A stretch of 64,000 bases of DNA from JAEULH01 sp963789785 (lineage in GTDB: Bacteria; Pseudomonadota; Alphaproteobacteria; Rhodospirillales; Defluviicoccaceae), in assembly GCA_963789785.1 (NCBI GenBank), contig CAWBNC010000011.1, forward strand, positions 124,001 through 188,000, given 5' to 3'. How positions within the stretch are numbered: position 1 is the stretch's first letter; every line of letters starts with the position of its first letter. Position numbers and translations under genes: made by a program. The notes beneath the pieces were generated by a model that was not told the origin of the DNA, made no database searches, and worked only from the letters and a program-made list of their open reading frames with translations. Of this stretch, positions 1-10,463 are shown one piece after another.

Positions 1-510
1 GAAGATCACCTTGCCGCCGGGCGGCACGGCCGCGAGCAGGGCATCGACGACTAGGCGCTTGTGGTCGTCGGGGATCTCATGGAGCAGGAAGAAGCAGCAG
101 ACGGTGTCGTAAAGCCCACCGCCGGGAGCGGCGGCATCGGCCAGTCGGACCCTGGCCTGGGGGAAGCCCTCCAGCTTGCGCCGGCAGTGGGCCACCTGTA
201 ATGGCGCAATATCGATCACGTCGAGCCGGCCCTCGGTGCCGAGCGCACCGGCGAGATCCGCCGAGTAGCGGCCGTAGACATTGGCGGCCTGGAGCACCCT
301 CTGGCCCGGAGACAGCTCAGCGCAATTGACGCGGATCAGGCGGTTGAGGTTGCCCCATAGAATGGCCGTGACGACAAAGGTGTTGTCGAGCAGCTTCAGG
401 CTTGACGGTTTCAGGTAGGCCCAGGTGTACGTCTTGACGAGGTAGTCCGGCAGCTGAGGTGCCTTGGCCTCATGCGCCGGAACAGGCCGGTTATCGATAC
501 CGCCGTCCAT
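1..510 (-). CDS. rquA: Rhodoquinone biosynthesis methyltransferase RquA (3' end outside window)
   Basis: Encodes the first 170 residues of a class I SAM-methyltransferase-fold protein; the C-terminus lies beyond the window edge. RquA proteins convert ubiquinone to rhodoquinone, the low-potential quinone used for anaerobic fumarate reduction. The family signature is a replaced SAM-binding motif I, VYG-x-(F/Y)-S, and here VYGRYS sits at residues 78-83, preceded by the conserved LWGN (51-54) and PGQRVLQAA stretches. FFLLHEIPDDHKR (140-152) is the usual post-motif segment. The ATG at 510 gives the normal N-terminus with LVKTYTWAYLKP. It is divergent from purU. A generic methyltransferase is the alternative, but the modified motif I argues strongly for RquA. 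Confidence 0.85.
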   Translation of the reverse strand, partial: MDGGIDNRPVPAHEAKAPQLPDYLVKTYTWAYLKPSSLKLLDNTFVVTAILWGNLNRLIRVNCAELSPGQRVLQAANVYGRYSADLAGALGTEGRLDVIDIAPLQVAHCRRKLEGFPQARVRLADAAAPGGGLYDTVCCFFLLHEIPDDHKRLVVDALLAAVPPGGKVIF

Positions 511-775
511 TCGCTGTCCTCACCGGTCGTGTGCAAGCGTCCGGATACACTGTTTTGTACGGCACTCAAAGCCCAAAAGGTCAGCTTTCAGAGCCGCCTG
601 CGCAACCGAAGGGGTTTGCCCATTGGCAATAAGCGGATACTCTCGCAGTTCGTTCCGCGGCGCGGACTGTAGCGCGCTCGGTTCGCGATCCAGAAGAAGC
701 TTCCTTGCCGACCCGGTTGCCCAAAGGCCCTTTCGGGTCTCATTTCAGATCATGCCTCTCCAAGTTAAAAGAGCG

Positions 776-1633
776 ATGGATCAGCGCTCGTACATCCTGA
801 CGATTTCGTGTCCCGATACCGTTGGCATCGTCGCCGCCGTGTCCGGCTTCCTCACCGCGCACGACGCCTTCATCGCCGAGTTGACCCATTACGGCGACCC
901 CCTGAGCGAGCGCTTCTTCATGCGCACGGTCTTCCGAACCGCCGCCGAAACCGTTTCGGCGCAGAGCTTCACCCACACGTTCTCGCGTATCGCCGAGCGA
1001 TTCCACATGGTCTGGGGGCTTCACGACGCGACGCGCAAGGCCCGCATCCTGATCCTCGTCTCGAGGATCGATCACTGTCTCAACGATCTGCTTTATCGCT
1101 ACCGGACCGGCGAACTGGCGGTCGAGATCCCGGCGATCGTCTCCAATCACCCCGATCTTGCGCCGCTTGCCGACTGGCACGGCATTCCGTTCTTCCATCT
1201 GCCGGTGGCGGCGGAGACGCGGCGCGACCAGGAAGCCGCCGTGCTGCGCCTGGTCGATGAGCTCGAGATCGACCTGGTCGTCCTCGCGCGCTACATGCAG
1301 ATCCTGACCGCGTCGACCTGCGAACGCCTGCGCGGGCGGTGCATCAACATTCATCACTCCTTCCTGCCGGGATTCAAGGGGCAGAAGCCGTATCATCAGG
1401 CCCATGCGCGCGGGGTCAAACTGATCGGCGCGTCGGCGCATTACGTCACCCCCGACCTCGATGAGGGGCCGATCGTCGAGCAGGCCGTGGAACGGGTCGA
1501 TCACACCTGCGGGCCGGATGCGCTGGCGATGGTCGGGCGCGACATCGAGAATGTCGTGCTGGCGCGCGCCGTGCGCTTCCACATCGAGCACCGGGTCCTG
1601 CTTAACGGCGCCAAGACCGTCGTTCTGCGCTGA
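776..1633 (+). CDS. purU: Formyltetrahydrofolate deformylase
   Basis: 285-residue enzyme that hydrolyses 10-formyl-THF to formate and THF, supplying formate to purine synthesis and balancing one-carbon pools in the cytosol. An N-terminal ACT domain (about residues 4-75, starting YILTISCPDTVGIVAAVSGF) is followed by a formyltransferase domain. The catalytic N-x-H and D of this fold are visible as NIHHSFLPGFKG (N191, H193) and the Asp of DLDEGPIVEQ (D229). The length matches the family. I chose the ATG at 776 because the ACT domain begins right after it; an in-frame ATG at 752 would add eight residues. The open frame extends further upstream but that part shows no family similarity. No frameshift. 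Confidence 0.93.
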   Translation: MDQRSYILTISCPDTVGIVAAVSGFLTAHDAFIAELTHYGDPLSERFFMRTVFRTAAETVSAQSFTHTFSRIAERFHMVWGLHDATRKARILILVSRIDHCLNDLLYRYRTGELAVEIPAIVSNHPDLAPLADWHGIPFFHLPVAAETRRDQEAAVLRLVDELEIDLVVLARYMQILTASTCERLRGRCINIHHSFLPGFKGQKPYHQAHARGVKLIGASAHYVTPDLDEGPIVEQAVERVDHTCGPDALAMVGRDIENVVLARAVRFHIEHRVLLNGAKTVVLR

Positions 1634-1761
1634 TCGTCCGGACCGACCGCCTCGGGTGCGATGTCGTAGGCTTCCAGATCGGCATGTATAGGGTTGCAGT
1701 TCATGCGGATGACTGTCGACCACCGTCCGCGCGCCGCCAATTCACCAAAACGGCGGCCTTC

Positions 1762-2842
1762 TCAGCGGCTCCCGGTCAGACGCTCGATCATCGCCCAGAC
1801 CGCGGCGACCTGCGCCCCGCTCTTCACGTCGTAGTCGCGACCGGTGAAACCCCACCAGTCCCAGCAGCCATTCGGGTTCGGCCACGGCAGGGCGATGCCG
1901 AGCAGCCGCCGGCGCAGCGGCGTGGCCTGCGGGTAAAGAACGACGATATCGTTGGCGGCGGCCCAGCCATTGTATCCGGCATGCGCGACGAAGGCGTCGC
2001 CGACCGCGCCCGCGTATTGCCGGCAGCCGTGAAAGGCGACGTGCAGGCGGCACGCCTTGTCGCCCATGCAGCCGTCCGGAACGAACACGTAGCCCTCGGC
2101 GGCAAGGCCATGGGCTGCGGCGTCGGGGTCGAAAGCGATCTGGTCGAAGCGGATGAGCGCGCCACTGGCGCCGGGCGCACCGTCCCCGGGGCGGGCAAGC
2201 GGGCCGTAGAGCTGGGTCAGCAGCGCACCCGCGGCGTCGTAGTCGCAGTCGTTGATGTAGGGATCCTTCGAGGTGTCGCAGGCGTTGCCGAAATCCGCGC
2301 TGATCATCGCGTGTGCGGCGCGGATGTTGTCGACATAGGCGATGTTGTCCGGGGGGAGGAACGTCTCGTAATAGGCTCTGAGCACGTCGGTCACGGACTG
2401 GGGCACGGTTTCGTCGAGTCGGCCGGAAAAGAGGTAGACCCGGGCGTGGCGCATATGCGCGGGATCGTCGATGCGGCCACGCAGCGCCTCCGATTGTGTC
2501 TGCTCGAGGCTCGGCTCCAGGGCCGGCGGTCCCATGAACGGAACCGGATCGGCCATGTTGGCGCAGGTGTTGGTGGCGCGGAGCAGGTTGAACGGGTAGT
2601 TGCCCCCGGCGCAGTGGTAGGGGCCAGCGGCAAGGACACCGGCGCCGGCGACCGACGCCGAATGGGCCACGTGCATCTGCACCGCCATATAGCCTCCGGA
2701 GGAGACCCCGGACACGGTCACGTCGGCCGGCGTCGGCAATTCCGGCGGGCAGCGCCTCCGGCGCGTCATCCGCCGCTTTCGCCGGCGGCGCCGCGCCGAA
2801 AATCGTCAGCGCGACGACAGCGGCGAGAACCGCCAGGTTCAT
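1762..2842 (-). CDS. Secreted/periplasmic poly(3-hydroxybutyrate) depolymerase-type esterase, frameshifted near its N-terminus
   Basis: The protein starts with a clear signal peptide (MNLAVLAAVVALTIFGAAPP, then AKA) at 2842, and after a frame change near 2745 continues as a PHB depolymerase. The lipase box GVSSG lies at the N-terminus of the catalytic domain. The oxyanion-type motif FHGCRQY comes late, and the C-terminus has the family NPNGCWDWWGF block. This order, box first and HGC last, is the circularly permuted arrangement of one depolymerase group (the one I associate with the Rhodospirillum periplasmic enzyme). It should hydrolyse PHB or its oligomers outside the cytoplasm. No separate substrate-binding or linker domain is seen. 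The frame break looks like a one-base indel, so the gene is probably intact in the organism. Confidence 0.78.
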
Positions 2843-2894
2843 CGGCCGCGCCCAGATTTGCGGGGCCTCGGCCTGGCTACGATCGGGTCCGGCT

Positions 2895-4160
<1,266 letters not shown>

Positions 4161-4415
4161 TATGTCCCCGAACAAAGGTTGAGGTGAGGCGCGATTCGCG
4201 CGGAAGAAGCCGCAGGTCATCGCCGGGCGGGCCGGCGGCAGCGCGCGTCGCACTAAATTCCCGGACAGCGTTTAACGTCCCGCTCGATCGGTAGCAAGCG
4301 CTTCGCGCATTCCCCGTGCATCTTCCGTGCGCCAGGTGCCGGGGACGGTCGCGCAGCCGACTGTTTCTTTGTTCGGCTATGTCCTTGCGTACGGCCGGCC
4401 GTGGAGGCGTGCCCA

Positions 4416-4438
4416 GCCGCGGTCACTTGGACCGCGGC
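4416..4438 (-). terminator. Hairpin downstream of the EF-hand gene
   Basis: A perfect 9-bp inverted repeat, GCCGCGGTC (4416-4424) and GACCGCGGC (4430-4438), encloses a 5-nt loop about 42 nt after the stop of the minus-strand EF-hand gene. No T-run follows, so it may be a transcript-end or mRNA-stabilising hairpin rather than a strong intrinsic terminator. Confidence 0.4.
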
Positions 4439-4479
4439 CGTTTGCTCGCTCAAGCCGAAGCGGAGGCTGGCGCTGGAGC

Positions 4480-5276
4480 CTACTGCTGCGCCGGCGCCGG
4501 AGTGGTTTGTGGCGAACCCGCTCCCGGCCCCATGCCCGTGCCCTGACCCGGACCCATGCCCTGGCCCTGACCCATTCCCTGACCCGGACCCATGCCCTGA
4601 CCCGGACCCATGCCCTGGCCCGGACCCATGCCCTGACCCGGACCCATGCCCTGACCCGGACCCATGCCCTGGCCGGGACCCATGCCCTGGCCGGACCCAT
4701 GCCCTGGCCCGGACCCATGCCCTGGCCCTGCATCATACCCTGGCCCGGTCCCATGCCCTGGCCCTGCATCATGCCCTGGCCCGGACCCATACCCTGGCCC
4801 GGACCCTGGCCCATGCGCGACCCACGCTTGTTCTGGCGCATCTGCTGGACCTCGGCTTGCGTGAGCACGCCGTCACCGTTGGTGTCGACGCGTCCGAACC
4901 TGGTGTCATGAATACTGTCGAATTCGTCCGCCGTGATGGCGCCATCCCCGTTTGCGTCGATCTGGTGGAACATTATTTCCTTTTTCTGCGGGTTCCGGCC
5001 CATGCTGTTGGCCTGGAACTCCTCCAGGGTCACTCTGCCATCGCCGTTGCTGTCGATCTGGCCGAAGCGCATGTCCCGGCAGGCGTCGAACTCCTGGCGA
5101 CTGATCTGGCCGTCGCTGTTGGTGTCGCAGCGGGCGAACATCTGCATCCCGCGCCCCTGCGCCTGACCTCCGCCGGCCGTCTGTGCCGAAGACGGCTGGG
5201 CGACGAAGGCGCCGGCGGCGACCGCCATCGCCAAGGCCGCCGTCGTTGAGAAAAGGTTGCGTTTCATTGTCTTCAT
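4480..5276 (-). CDS. Secreted EF-hand protein with Gly/Gln/Met-rich repeat tail
   Basis: The ATG at 5276 is preceded by AGGAGA at good spacing and opens a signal peptide ending near QPSSAQ. Four EF-hand loops follow: DTNSDGQISRQEF, DSNGDGRVTLEEF, DANGDGAITADEF and DTNGDGVLTQAEV, all with Asp or Asn at calcium-ligand positions. The rest is a tail of about a dozen (M)GPGQG hexapeptides ending GSPQTTPAPAQQ. The product is probably periplasmic or surface-exposed and binds calcium. One 18-bp repeat unit near 4684-4700 is a base short, which shifts the frame; without that deletion the protein ends at 4480. The gene is divergent from the two-component system at 5480, whose kinase also carries a Met/Gly/Pro-rich periplasmic loop, so joint regulation is plausible. 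Function unknown. Confidence 0.75.
4540..4812. repeat. 18-bp tandem repeat coding (MGPGQG)n
   Basis: Units of the type ggcccggacccatgccct repeat with small variants (cctgac or ccctgg, some with catcat for MM). Most units keep 18 bp. One unit near 4684-4700 is 17 bp and breaks the frame of the EF-hand protein. Such a tract can change copy number by slippage. Confidence 0.85.
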
Positions 5277-5479
5277 GATTGTCTCCTGTAGCTTCGGGCG
5301 GTTCGGGTGATCCGGCGCCCGCGTTGATCTCGTCCAATGCCGGATCTTATTCCGGCATCTTTGCAGTTTGATTTCCGCCATTGTGGCGATTTGTAACGGA
5401 CGGTTTCATTCGCCTGGGATGTAGCAAGCCGTTACCGAAAACCGCCGGGCCGCCCCGCTCCGGCGCTATACTGGCGGCC

Positions 5480-6215
5480 ATGACGGAACCTTCGGCCCAT
5501 ATCCTGATCGTCGACGACGACCGCGAGATCCGGGATCTGCTGTCGCGCTTTCTCGGCAAGCACGGCTATCGCGTCAGTGTCGCCGGCGACGGCCGAGGCC
5601 TGCGCAAGACCCTGGCCGAGGGCGCGATCGATCTCGTCATCCTCGACATCATGCTGCCCGGAGAGGACGGGCTGAGCCTGTGCCGCGCCCTGCGCGCATC
5701 GTCCGCGGTGCCGATCGTAATGCTGACGGCAATCGGAGAGGATGTCGATCGCATCGTCGGCCTCGAACTGGGCGCCGACGACTATGTCGCCAAGCCGTTC
5801 AATCCACGCGAGCTGCTGGCCCGGATCCGCGCCGTGTCTGCGCCGGGCCGCGGCGCCGCAGGGCGGGCTGGCCGGGGCGCGCCGTGACGCCGCTGCGACG
5901 AACCTGCGCTTCGCCGGGTGGCGTCTCGACCTCGACAGGCGCGAACTGACCGCAGCCGACGGCACGCTTGTGTCACTCAGCGGCGGCGAGTTCGGGCTCC
6001 TCTGCGCATTGGCGCTGCATCCGCAACGAGTGCTGAGCCGCGACCAGCTTCTCGATCTGGCGCGCGGTCGCGGCTCAGTCGCCTTCGACCGGAGCATCGA
6101 CGTCCAGATCAGCCGCCTGCGCCGAAAGATCGAGCGCGATCCGCATGAACCGGCGCTGATCAAGACCGTGCGCGGCGGCGGTTACCTGTTCGCTCCGGAC
6201 GTTCAGCGATCATGA
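5480..6215 (+). CDS. OmpR/PhoB-family response regulator (one frameshift)
   Basis: Receiver domain from residue 1, with acidic pocket VDDDRE, phospho-acceptor D56 in VILDIMLPG and K105 in VAKPFNPRE, followed by a winged-helix domain (LRFAGWRLDLDRRELTA to TVRGGGYLFAP). The two halves are in different frames. An extra base near 5837 (after GCCGTG) explains the switch, and the 736-nt span is one base over a multiple of three. The stop overlaps the kinase start by ATGA, giving translational coupling. It controls transcription in response to the partner kinase. The divergent EF-hand gene 200 bp upstream is a natural candidate target (inference). Confidence 0.88.
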
Positions 6216-7708
6216 GCGCGCTGTGGCCGCGAAGTCTGGTCGGCCGAACCATTCTCGTCCTGTTCCTGGCGATCCTGGTCTCGAACGGCCTGGGCCTGGC
6301 GGCTTACCTCTGGGCGCGACAGAACTTTCAGGTCGATGCGCGCGATCGCGCCCTCGCCGAGCGGGTGGTGGCCGCCGCCCGCCTGCTGGAAGACTCGCCG
6401 CCGGCCGATCGCCCAGCGCAGATCTGGAGACTGCGAGGATTCGGCCTGCGCATGCAGTGGGCGACGGAGCCGATGGTCGTTAACGACGCGGGCGACGGGC
6501 GCGTCCGCCAGGTCCGTCATGTTTTTGTCGATGCGCTCGCGATGGAGCCGGGCGAAGGCCTGCGCCTGAGCATGGGAACGGGTCCGCTCTTCGGGAGGGG
6601 CCGGGGCGGCGGCGCGCCGATGGCAGGCGACGATAGGCCGGGCGACGAGGGGCGGGACGCAGCCGGGGGTCAGCGCCATCGCCCGGGCCCGCCGATGATG
6701 GCCGGGGGGATGGCCGAGGGGATGGGGCCGGGCGACAGGCTTCACGGCGCGCTGCGCCTCGACGACGGGAGCTGGCTGCTTTTCGCCGCGCCGCTGGCGC
6801 CACCCTCGCCGTTGTGGACCTCGTCGATGCTGATGCTGATCGGAGCGGCCAGCATTGCCGCCGCGGCGATTGCCGCCGTCGCCGTCTGGCGGGCGAGCGC
6901 ACCGTTGTCGATGTTCACCGCTGCCGCCGAGCGGCTCGGCCGGGATCTCAACGCGCAGCCGCTGGCCGAAGCCGGACCGGAGGAAGTCGCCCGCGCCGCG
7001 CGGGCTTTCAACGCCATGCAGGCGCGCCTGCAGCAGATGGTGCGCCAGCGCACGCAGATGCTGGCCGCCCTGTCGCACGATCTGCGCACACCGCTCACCC
7101 GGCTGCGGCTGCGGGCGGAACTTCTCGACGATGGCGAGCAGCAGGTCAGGATTTGCGCCGACCTCGACCAGATCGAGGCGCTGATTACAACCAGCCTGGA
7201 GTACGTGCGGGACGCCTTCCGTGACGAGCGACCGGCGCCACTCGATCTCGCCGTCCTGGTGCAGACGGTTTGTGACGAGGCCGACGATGCGGGCAGGGCG
7301 GTGCGCTATCGCGGGCCGGAGCACCTTGCATTTGTCGCCCGCCCGGTCGCGCTCCGCCGGTCGCTGGCAAACCTGATCGACAACGCGATCAAGTACGGGC
7401 AGGAAGCCTCGGTTGCGTTGGTGCTGGAGCCTGCAAGCGGGCTCGCCAGGGCGATCATCACTGTTGACGATCGCGGTCCCGGCCTTCCGGAGGCCGAACT
7501 GGAGCGAGCGTTCGAGCCCTTCTACCGCGCGGACGCCTCGCGGAGTCGCGAGACTGGCGGCATCGGCCTGGGGCTGGCGATCGCCCGGGCGGCGGCGGAA
7601 GCGGACGGCGGCACCGTGACGCTCGCCAATCGCGCCGTCGGCGGGCTTCGCGCAACCCTTTCACTGCCCCGGATCGAGCCGCCCGGTCAGGCGGCGATCC
7701 GCTCCTGA
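6212..7708 (+). CDS. EnvZ-type membrane sensor histidine kinase
   Basis: 498 residues. A TM helix at about 10-32 leads into a periplasmic domain of about 170 residues containing an unusual loop rich in Gly, Met, Pro, Asp and Arg (PPMMAGGMAEGMGPGD, about residues 160-175). A second TM helix (about 205-228) and a HAMP segment follow. The dimerisation box LAALSHDLRTPLTRLRLR carries the phospho-accepting H289. The ATPase domain shows the N box (NLIDNAIKYG), G1 (DDRGPGLP) and G2 (GGIGLGLAIA). The ATG overlaps the regulator stop. The signal is unknown; the Met/Gly/Pro loop resembles the repeat tail of the neighbouring EF-hand protein, suggesting a shared environment or ligand (inference). Confidence 0.9.
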   Translation: MSALWPRSLVGRTILVLFLAILVSNGLGLAAYLWARQNFQVDARDRALAERVVAAARLLEDSPPADRPAQIWRLRGFGLRMQWATEPMVVNDAGDGRVRQVRHVFVDALAMEPGEGLRLSMGTGPLFGRGRGGGAPMAGDDRPGDEGRDAAGGQRHRPGPPMMAGGMAEGMGPGDRLHGALRLDDGSWLLFAAPLAPPSPLWTSSMLMLIGAASIAAAAIAAVAVWRASAPLSMFTAAAERLGRDLNAQPLAEAGPEEVARAARAFNAMQARLQQMVRQRTQMLAALSHDLRTPLTRLRLRAELLDDGEQQVRICADLDQIEALITTSLEYVRDAFRDERPAPLDLAVLVQTVCDEADDAGRAVRYRGPEHLAFVARPVALRRSLANLIDNAIKYGQEASVALVLEPASGLARAIITVDDRGPGLPEAELERAFEPFYRADASRSRETGGIGLGLAIARAAAEADGGTVTLANRAVGGLRATLSLPRIEPPGQAAIRS

Positions 7709-7756
7709 GGTCGAACTGCCGCAGCGGCGCCGGCAGGCGCGCCGGTTGCGAGAGGC

Positions 7757-8632
7757 TCAGCCGGCCCGGGCCAGACGCGACCCGGCGTCACTGGCGGACA
7801 GGAAACGTCGGGCGCCCCCTTCAAGAACGAGGCAGGTCAAGGCGTTTCCGTAGCAGGCTCCGGTGTCGATGCCGATCCGGTGCTCAAGCATCTGCGGGGC
7901 GTCACTCACCGAATGGCCATGAACGACAACCTTGTCGAGCGGCCGGTCATAATCGAGGAAGCCATCGCGGATCCACATCAGATCCTCCGGGACCTGCCTC
8001 TCCATCGGCAATTCCGGGCGAATGCCGGCGTGCACGAAGGCGTAGTCGCCGATCTCGCAGTAGAGCTGGGTGCGGGCGAGAAACTCGATGTGGGCGCGCG
8101 GAACCAGCTCGGCCATCCGGTCGCGCACGTGAATGAACCGATCCGACGGCGCGATGTTCTGGGAAATCCGCACGCCGTAGCTGTACACCGTGGCGTCGCC
8201 GCCGTACTTGAACCAGACCGCGCCACTTCCGGGATTATCGAAGAAGTCAAGAAACTGCTGTTCGTGGTTGCCGCGCAGGAAGACGGGATCGAACCCCGGC
8301 AGCCGCGATCCTGCGAGCAGATCCACGACCTCGCGGCTGTGGAGACCCCGATCAACGTAGTCGCCCAGGTAGACAATGATATTGCGCATGCCGCCGCCGG
8401 CCATGCGAGCGTCGGCAATGATCTGCCCATGCAGCCGCTTCAGCAGATTCAGGCAGCCATGAATGTCGCCTATGACATAGACGCGGACGCCTTCCGGCAC
8501 GTGCGCCGTTCCCAGACCGACCCTTCGGCGTCTGGCGAATAGGCGGGCCAGCCCACGCGCGGGCCCGCTATCCGCGCCGTTATCGGCAAGGCGCCGTGAC
8601 CACTCCAAGCTTCGCGTCAACGGGTTGACCAT
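7757..8632 (-). CDS. PP1/PP2A-type serine/threonine phosphatase (calcineurin-like metallophosphoesterase)
   Basis: 291 residues with the complete metallophosphoesterase signature: GDIHGC, GDYVDRG, RGNHEQQFLDFF and VVHGHSVS. These place two metal ions for phosphomonoester hydrolysis. It belongs to the bacterial group often annotated serine/threonine protein phosphatase, though some members act on small phosphates such as diadenosine tetraphosphate. There is no signal peptide, so it is cytosolic. It is a single gene, convergent with the kinase, and its promoter faces the structured intergenic region at 8633-9088. Intact. Confidence 0.88.
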   Translation of the reverse strand: MVNPLTRSLEWSRRLADNGADSGPARGLARLFARRRRVGLGTAHVPEGVRVYVIGDIHGCLNLLKRLHGQIIADARMAGGGMRNIIVYLGDYVDRGLHSREVVDLLAGSRLPGFDPVFLRGNHEQQFLDFFDNPGSGAVWFKYGGDATVYSYGVRISQNIAPSDRFIHVRDRMAELVPRAHIEFLARTQLYCEIGDYAFVHAGIRPELPMERQVPEDLMWIRDGFLDYDRPLDKVVVHGHSVSDAPQMLEHRIGIDTGACYGNALTCLVLEGGARRFLSASDAGSRLARAG

Positions 8633-9088
8633 GTCCTATGCCCATTCTTGCACCCGCTCAATCAGCTTCGCAGGTGCACGCTGCCGATCACAATATCGCT
8701 CGTACTACGTCCATCGGTTGCAGTCTACGGCATTTCCGTCGGAAGCCGAGTCCCCTTCGTTCCTGCGACTCACGCAGCGAAGCCAAGCGACCCTCACAAT
8801 AAACCCGTATCGGTTGCATTTCAAGTGCAAAGGATAATCAGCGGATGAGCAGGCATTACCCCCCGGTCAATACGGGGTCACGAGCGTCTCAAATGCCACC
8901 CATTCGCATCAACAGTTGCCGAATTGCAACAGACGTACCCCTCTTGCACTGCCCACGGCCGCCCAACCGGATTGCGTCAATGCGTCATAGAGAGTAGTAA
9001 CGATCCGGTCGCTGTGTCAGTGCGACCGCAATTTTTTTTTGCCGACTGGCATCGTTCGATCATCTGGAAGGGGAGGAGAGGCGAAACG
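8633..9088 (+). ncRNA. Structured 5' leader or small-RNA locus upstream of the polysaccharide porin gene
   Basis: These 456 bases hold no convincing gene and are visibly more A+T-rich than their surroundings. On the plus strand they contain three hairpins: CCCCG/CGGGG (8861-8865 with 8873-8877), GTTGC/GCAAC (8915-8919 with 8926-8930), and the terminator at 9006-9040. A GATAAT -10-like hexamer lies at 8833-8838, although TTGCAT at 8814 is too close (13 bp) to be a good -35. A terminator just before a coding region suggests either attenuation of the downstream gene or an independent small RNA ending at about 9040. I do not recognise a known riboswitch, and c-di-GMP aptamer landmarks are absent. 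Confidence 0.4.
9006..9040 (+). terminator. Intrinsic terminator 49 bp before the BBP2 gene
   Basis: Stem CGGTCGC (9006-9012) pairs with GCGACCG (9022-9028) across a 9-nt loop, and nine consecutive T follow at 9032-9040. This is the best Rho-independent terminator in the window, and the T run stands out in GC-rich DNA. Confidence 0.8.
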
Positions 9089-10441
9089 ATGAACAAGAGC
9101 AAAGTCGCCGCTCTACTGGCCGTTGCGCCCTGGGCGCTCGTTGCCTCTACATCGATAGCCGTCGCGCAGGTCGAGAATCCGCTGCCCCAAGGTTCCGTAC
9201 CCTTGCCCGGCGCGCCAACCAAAGGCGGCGGTACGCCGGGCAATGCCCCGCAGGTCACAGTGCTGCCGCGCGGCGATACGGTCGCAACCCGCGCCCGTCC
9301 GGAATACGATCCGCTCGGGATCCGCGCTGGGTCCTTTCTGTTCTTCCCGCAACTTTCGGTGGATGAACTCTACAACGACAACATCTTCGCGACGGATGGC
9401 GGACAAGGTCGACGACTTCATCACCGTGATCCGGCCGGAAGCGACCATCGAGTCGAACTGGTCGCGCCACGCCTTCGCCGTCGCCGGCGGCGGCGACTTC
9501 GGACTCTACAAGCAGAATCCCGATGAGGGCTATCAGGACTGGTTCGCCGCGACCGACGGGCGCATCGACGTCAGCCGCGACATCGCGCTCTACGCCGGCG
9601 GCGGCGCCGCCAGGCGGCATGAAATCCGCGGCTCACCGGACGACCCCGGCGGCGATGAGCCGACAATGTACTACGAGTACAATGCCTTCGCCCGCTACGA
9701 CCAGAACTTCGACCGGGTCGGGCTGACGGTCGACGCCCTCTTCGACCGCGTGGACTACACGAACACGCCGGCTGTCCGACGGACCGGACATCAGCAACAA
9801 CGATCGCGATCGGAACGTCTATTCGACGCCCGATCCGCCTCGGCTTCGAGATCACGCCGGATTACGAGGCTTTCGTCCGCGTCGCGCCGAACATCCGCCG
9901 CTACGACCAGACGCCGGACTTCGACGGCGTCGACCGCGACTCCTGGGGCTATCAGGCGGTCGGCGGCCTTGCCCTCGATTTCGGCGGCATCACCTTCGGC
10001 GAGATCTACGCCGGCTACATGCAGCAGTTCTACGACGACAGCGATCTGGATAACGTCAGCACCCCGACGTTCGGCGGTTCGCTCACCTGGAACGCGACGA
10101 CCCTGACCACCGTCAATCTCGCCGCCGAACGGAACGTTCTCGAGACGACGGCGATCGGCGCTTCGTCCTACATCAGCACCAGCAGCGAGCTCACGGTCGA
10201 TCACGAACTCCTACGCAATGTCATCCTCACCGCGGGCGGCGCCGTTACCAACAACGACTACGACGGCATCAGCCGCAAAGACTGGTTCTATCTGGGCAAC
10301 TTCCGCGTGCGTTACTTGCTCAATCGTAACCTCTACCTGTCTGCAGGCTACCTCTACCGCCATCGCAGCTCGACTGGTTCTGACGGGGTCGACGACTTCA
10401 CGCAGAATGTGTTTAGAATAGGGCTGCAAACTCAGCTTTGA
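9089..10441 (+). CDS. BBP2-type outer-membrane beta-barrel protein of exopolysaccharide loci (three frameshifts)
   Basis: Starts at an ATG preceded by GGGGAGGAGAGG, with a signal peptide ending SIAVAQ. The mature part shows the family opening FFPQLSVDELYNDNIFATD, then many alternating aromatic beta strands, and ends in a C-terminal barrel strand FRIGLQTQL. Reading switches frame near 9402, 9785 and 9822. Each switch is explained by one extra base, and the 1353-nt span equals 450 codons plus three. BBP2 barrels accompany Wza-like lipoproteins and polymerases in proteobacterial exopolysaccharide clusters, as here, and may form the outer-membrane exit or a cellulose/alginate-porin-like channel. 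Expression may depend on the terminator at 9006-9040. Confidence 0.82.
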
Positions 10442-10463
10442 CAAAGGGGTCTTGTTGAACATC

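Noticed and set aside
4161..4260. SAH or SAM riboswitch before ahcY
   Set aside because: No recognisable aptamer core or pseudoknot. Only a plain Shine-Dalgarno (GGGGA) before the start was seen.
4540..4812. Possible CRISPR array or phase-variation tract
   Set aside because: Units are contiguous and coding, with no spacers. The only off-length unit is one base short and fits the general error pattern, so phase variation is not needed.
4401..5249. Plus-strand 282-codon Pro/Asp/Cys repeat protein opposite the EF-hand gene
   Set aside because: It is the reverse reading of the GPGQG repeats. The minus strand has a ribosome-binding site, signal peptide and four EF hands.
8625..8848. Small plus-strand frames after the metallophosphatase start
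   Set aside because: No ribosome-binding site and no conserved features; the region looks like leader or promoter DNA.
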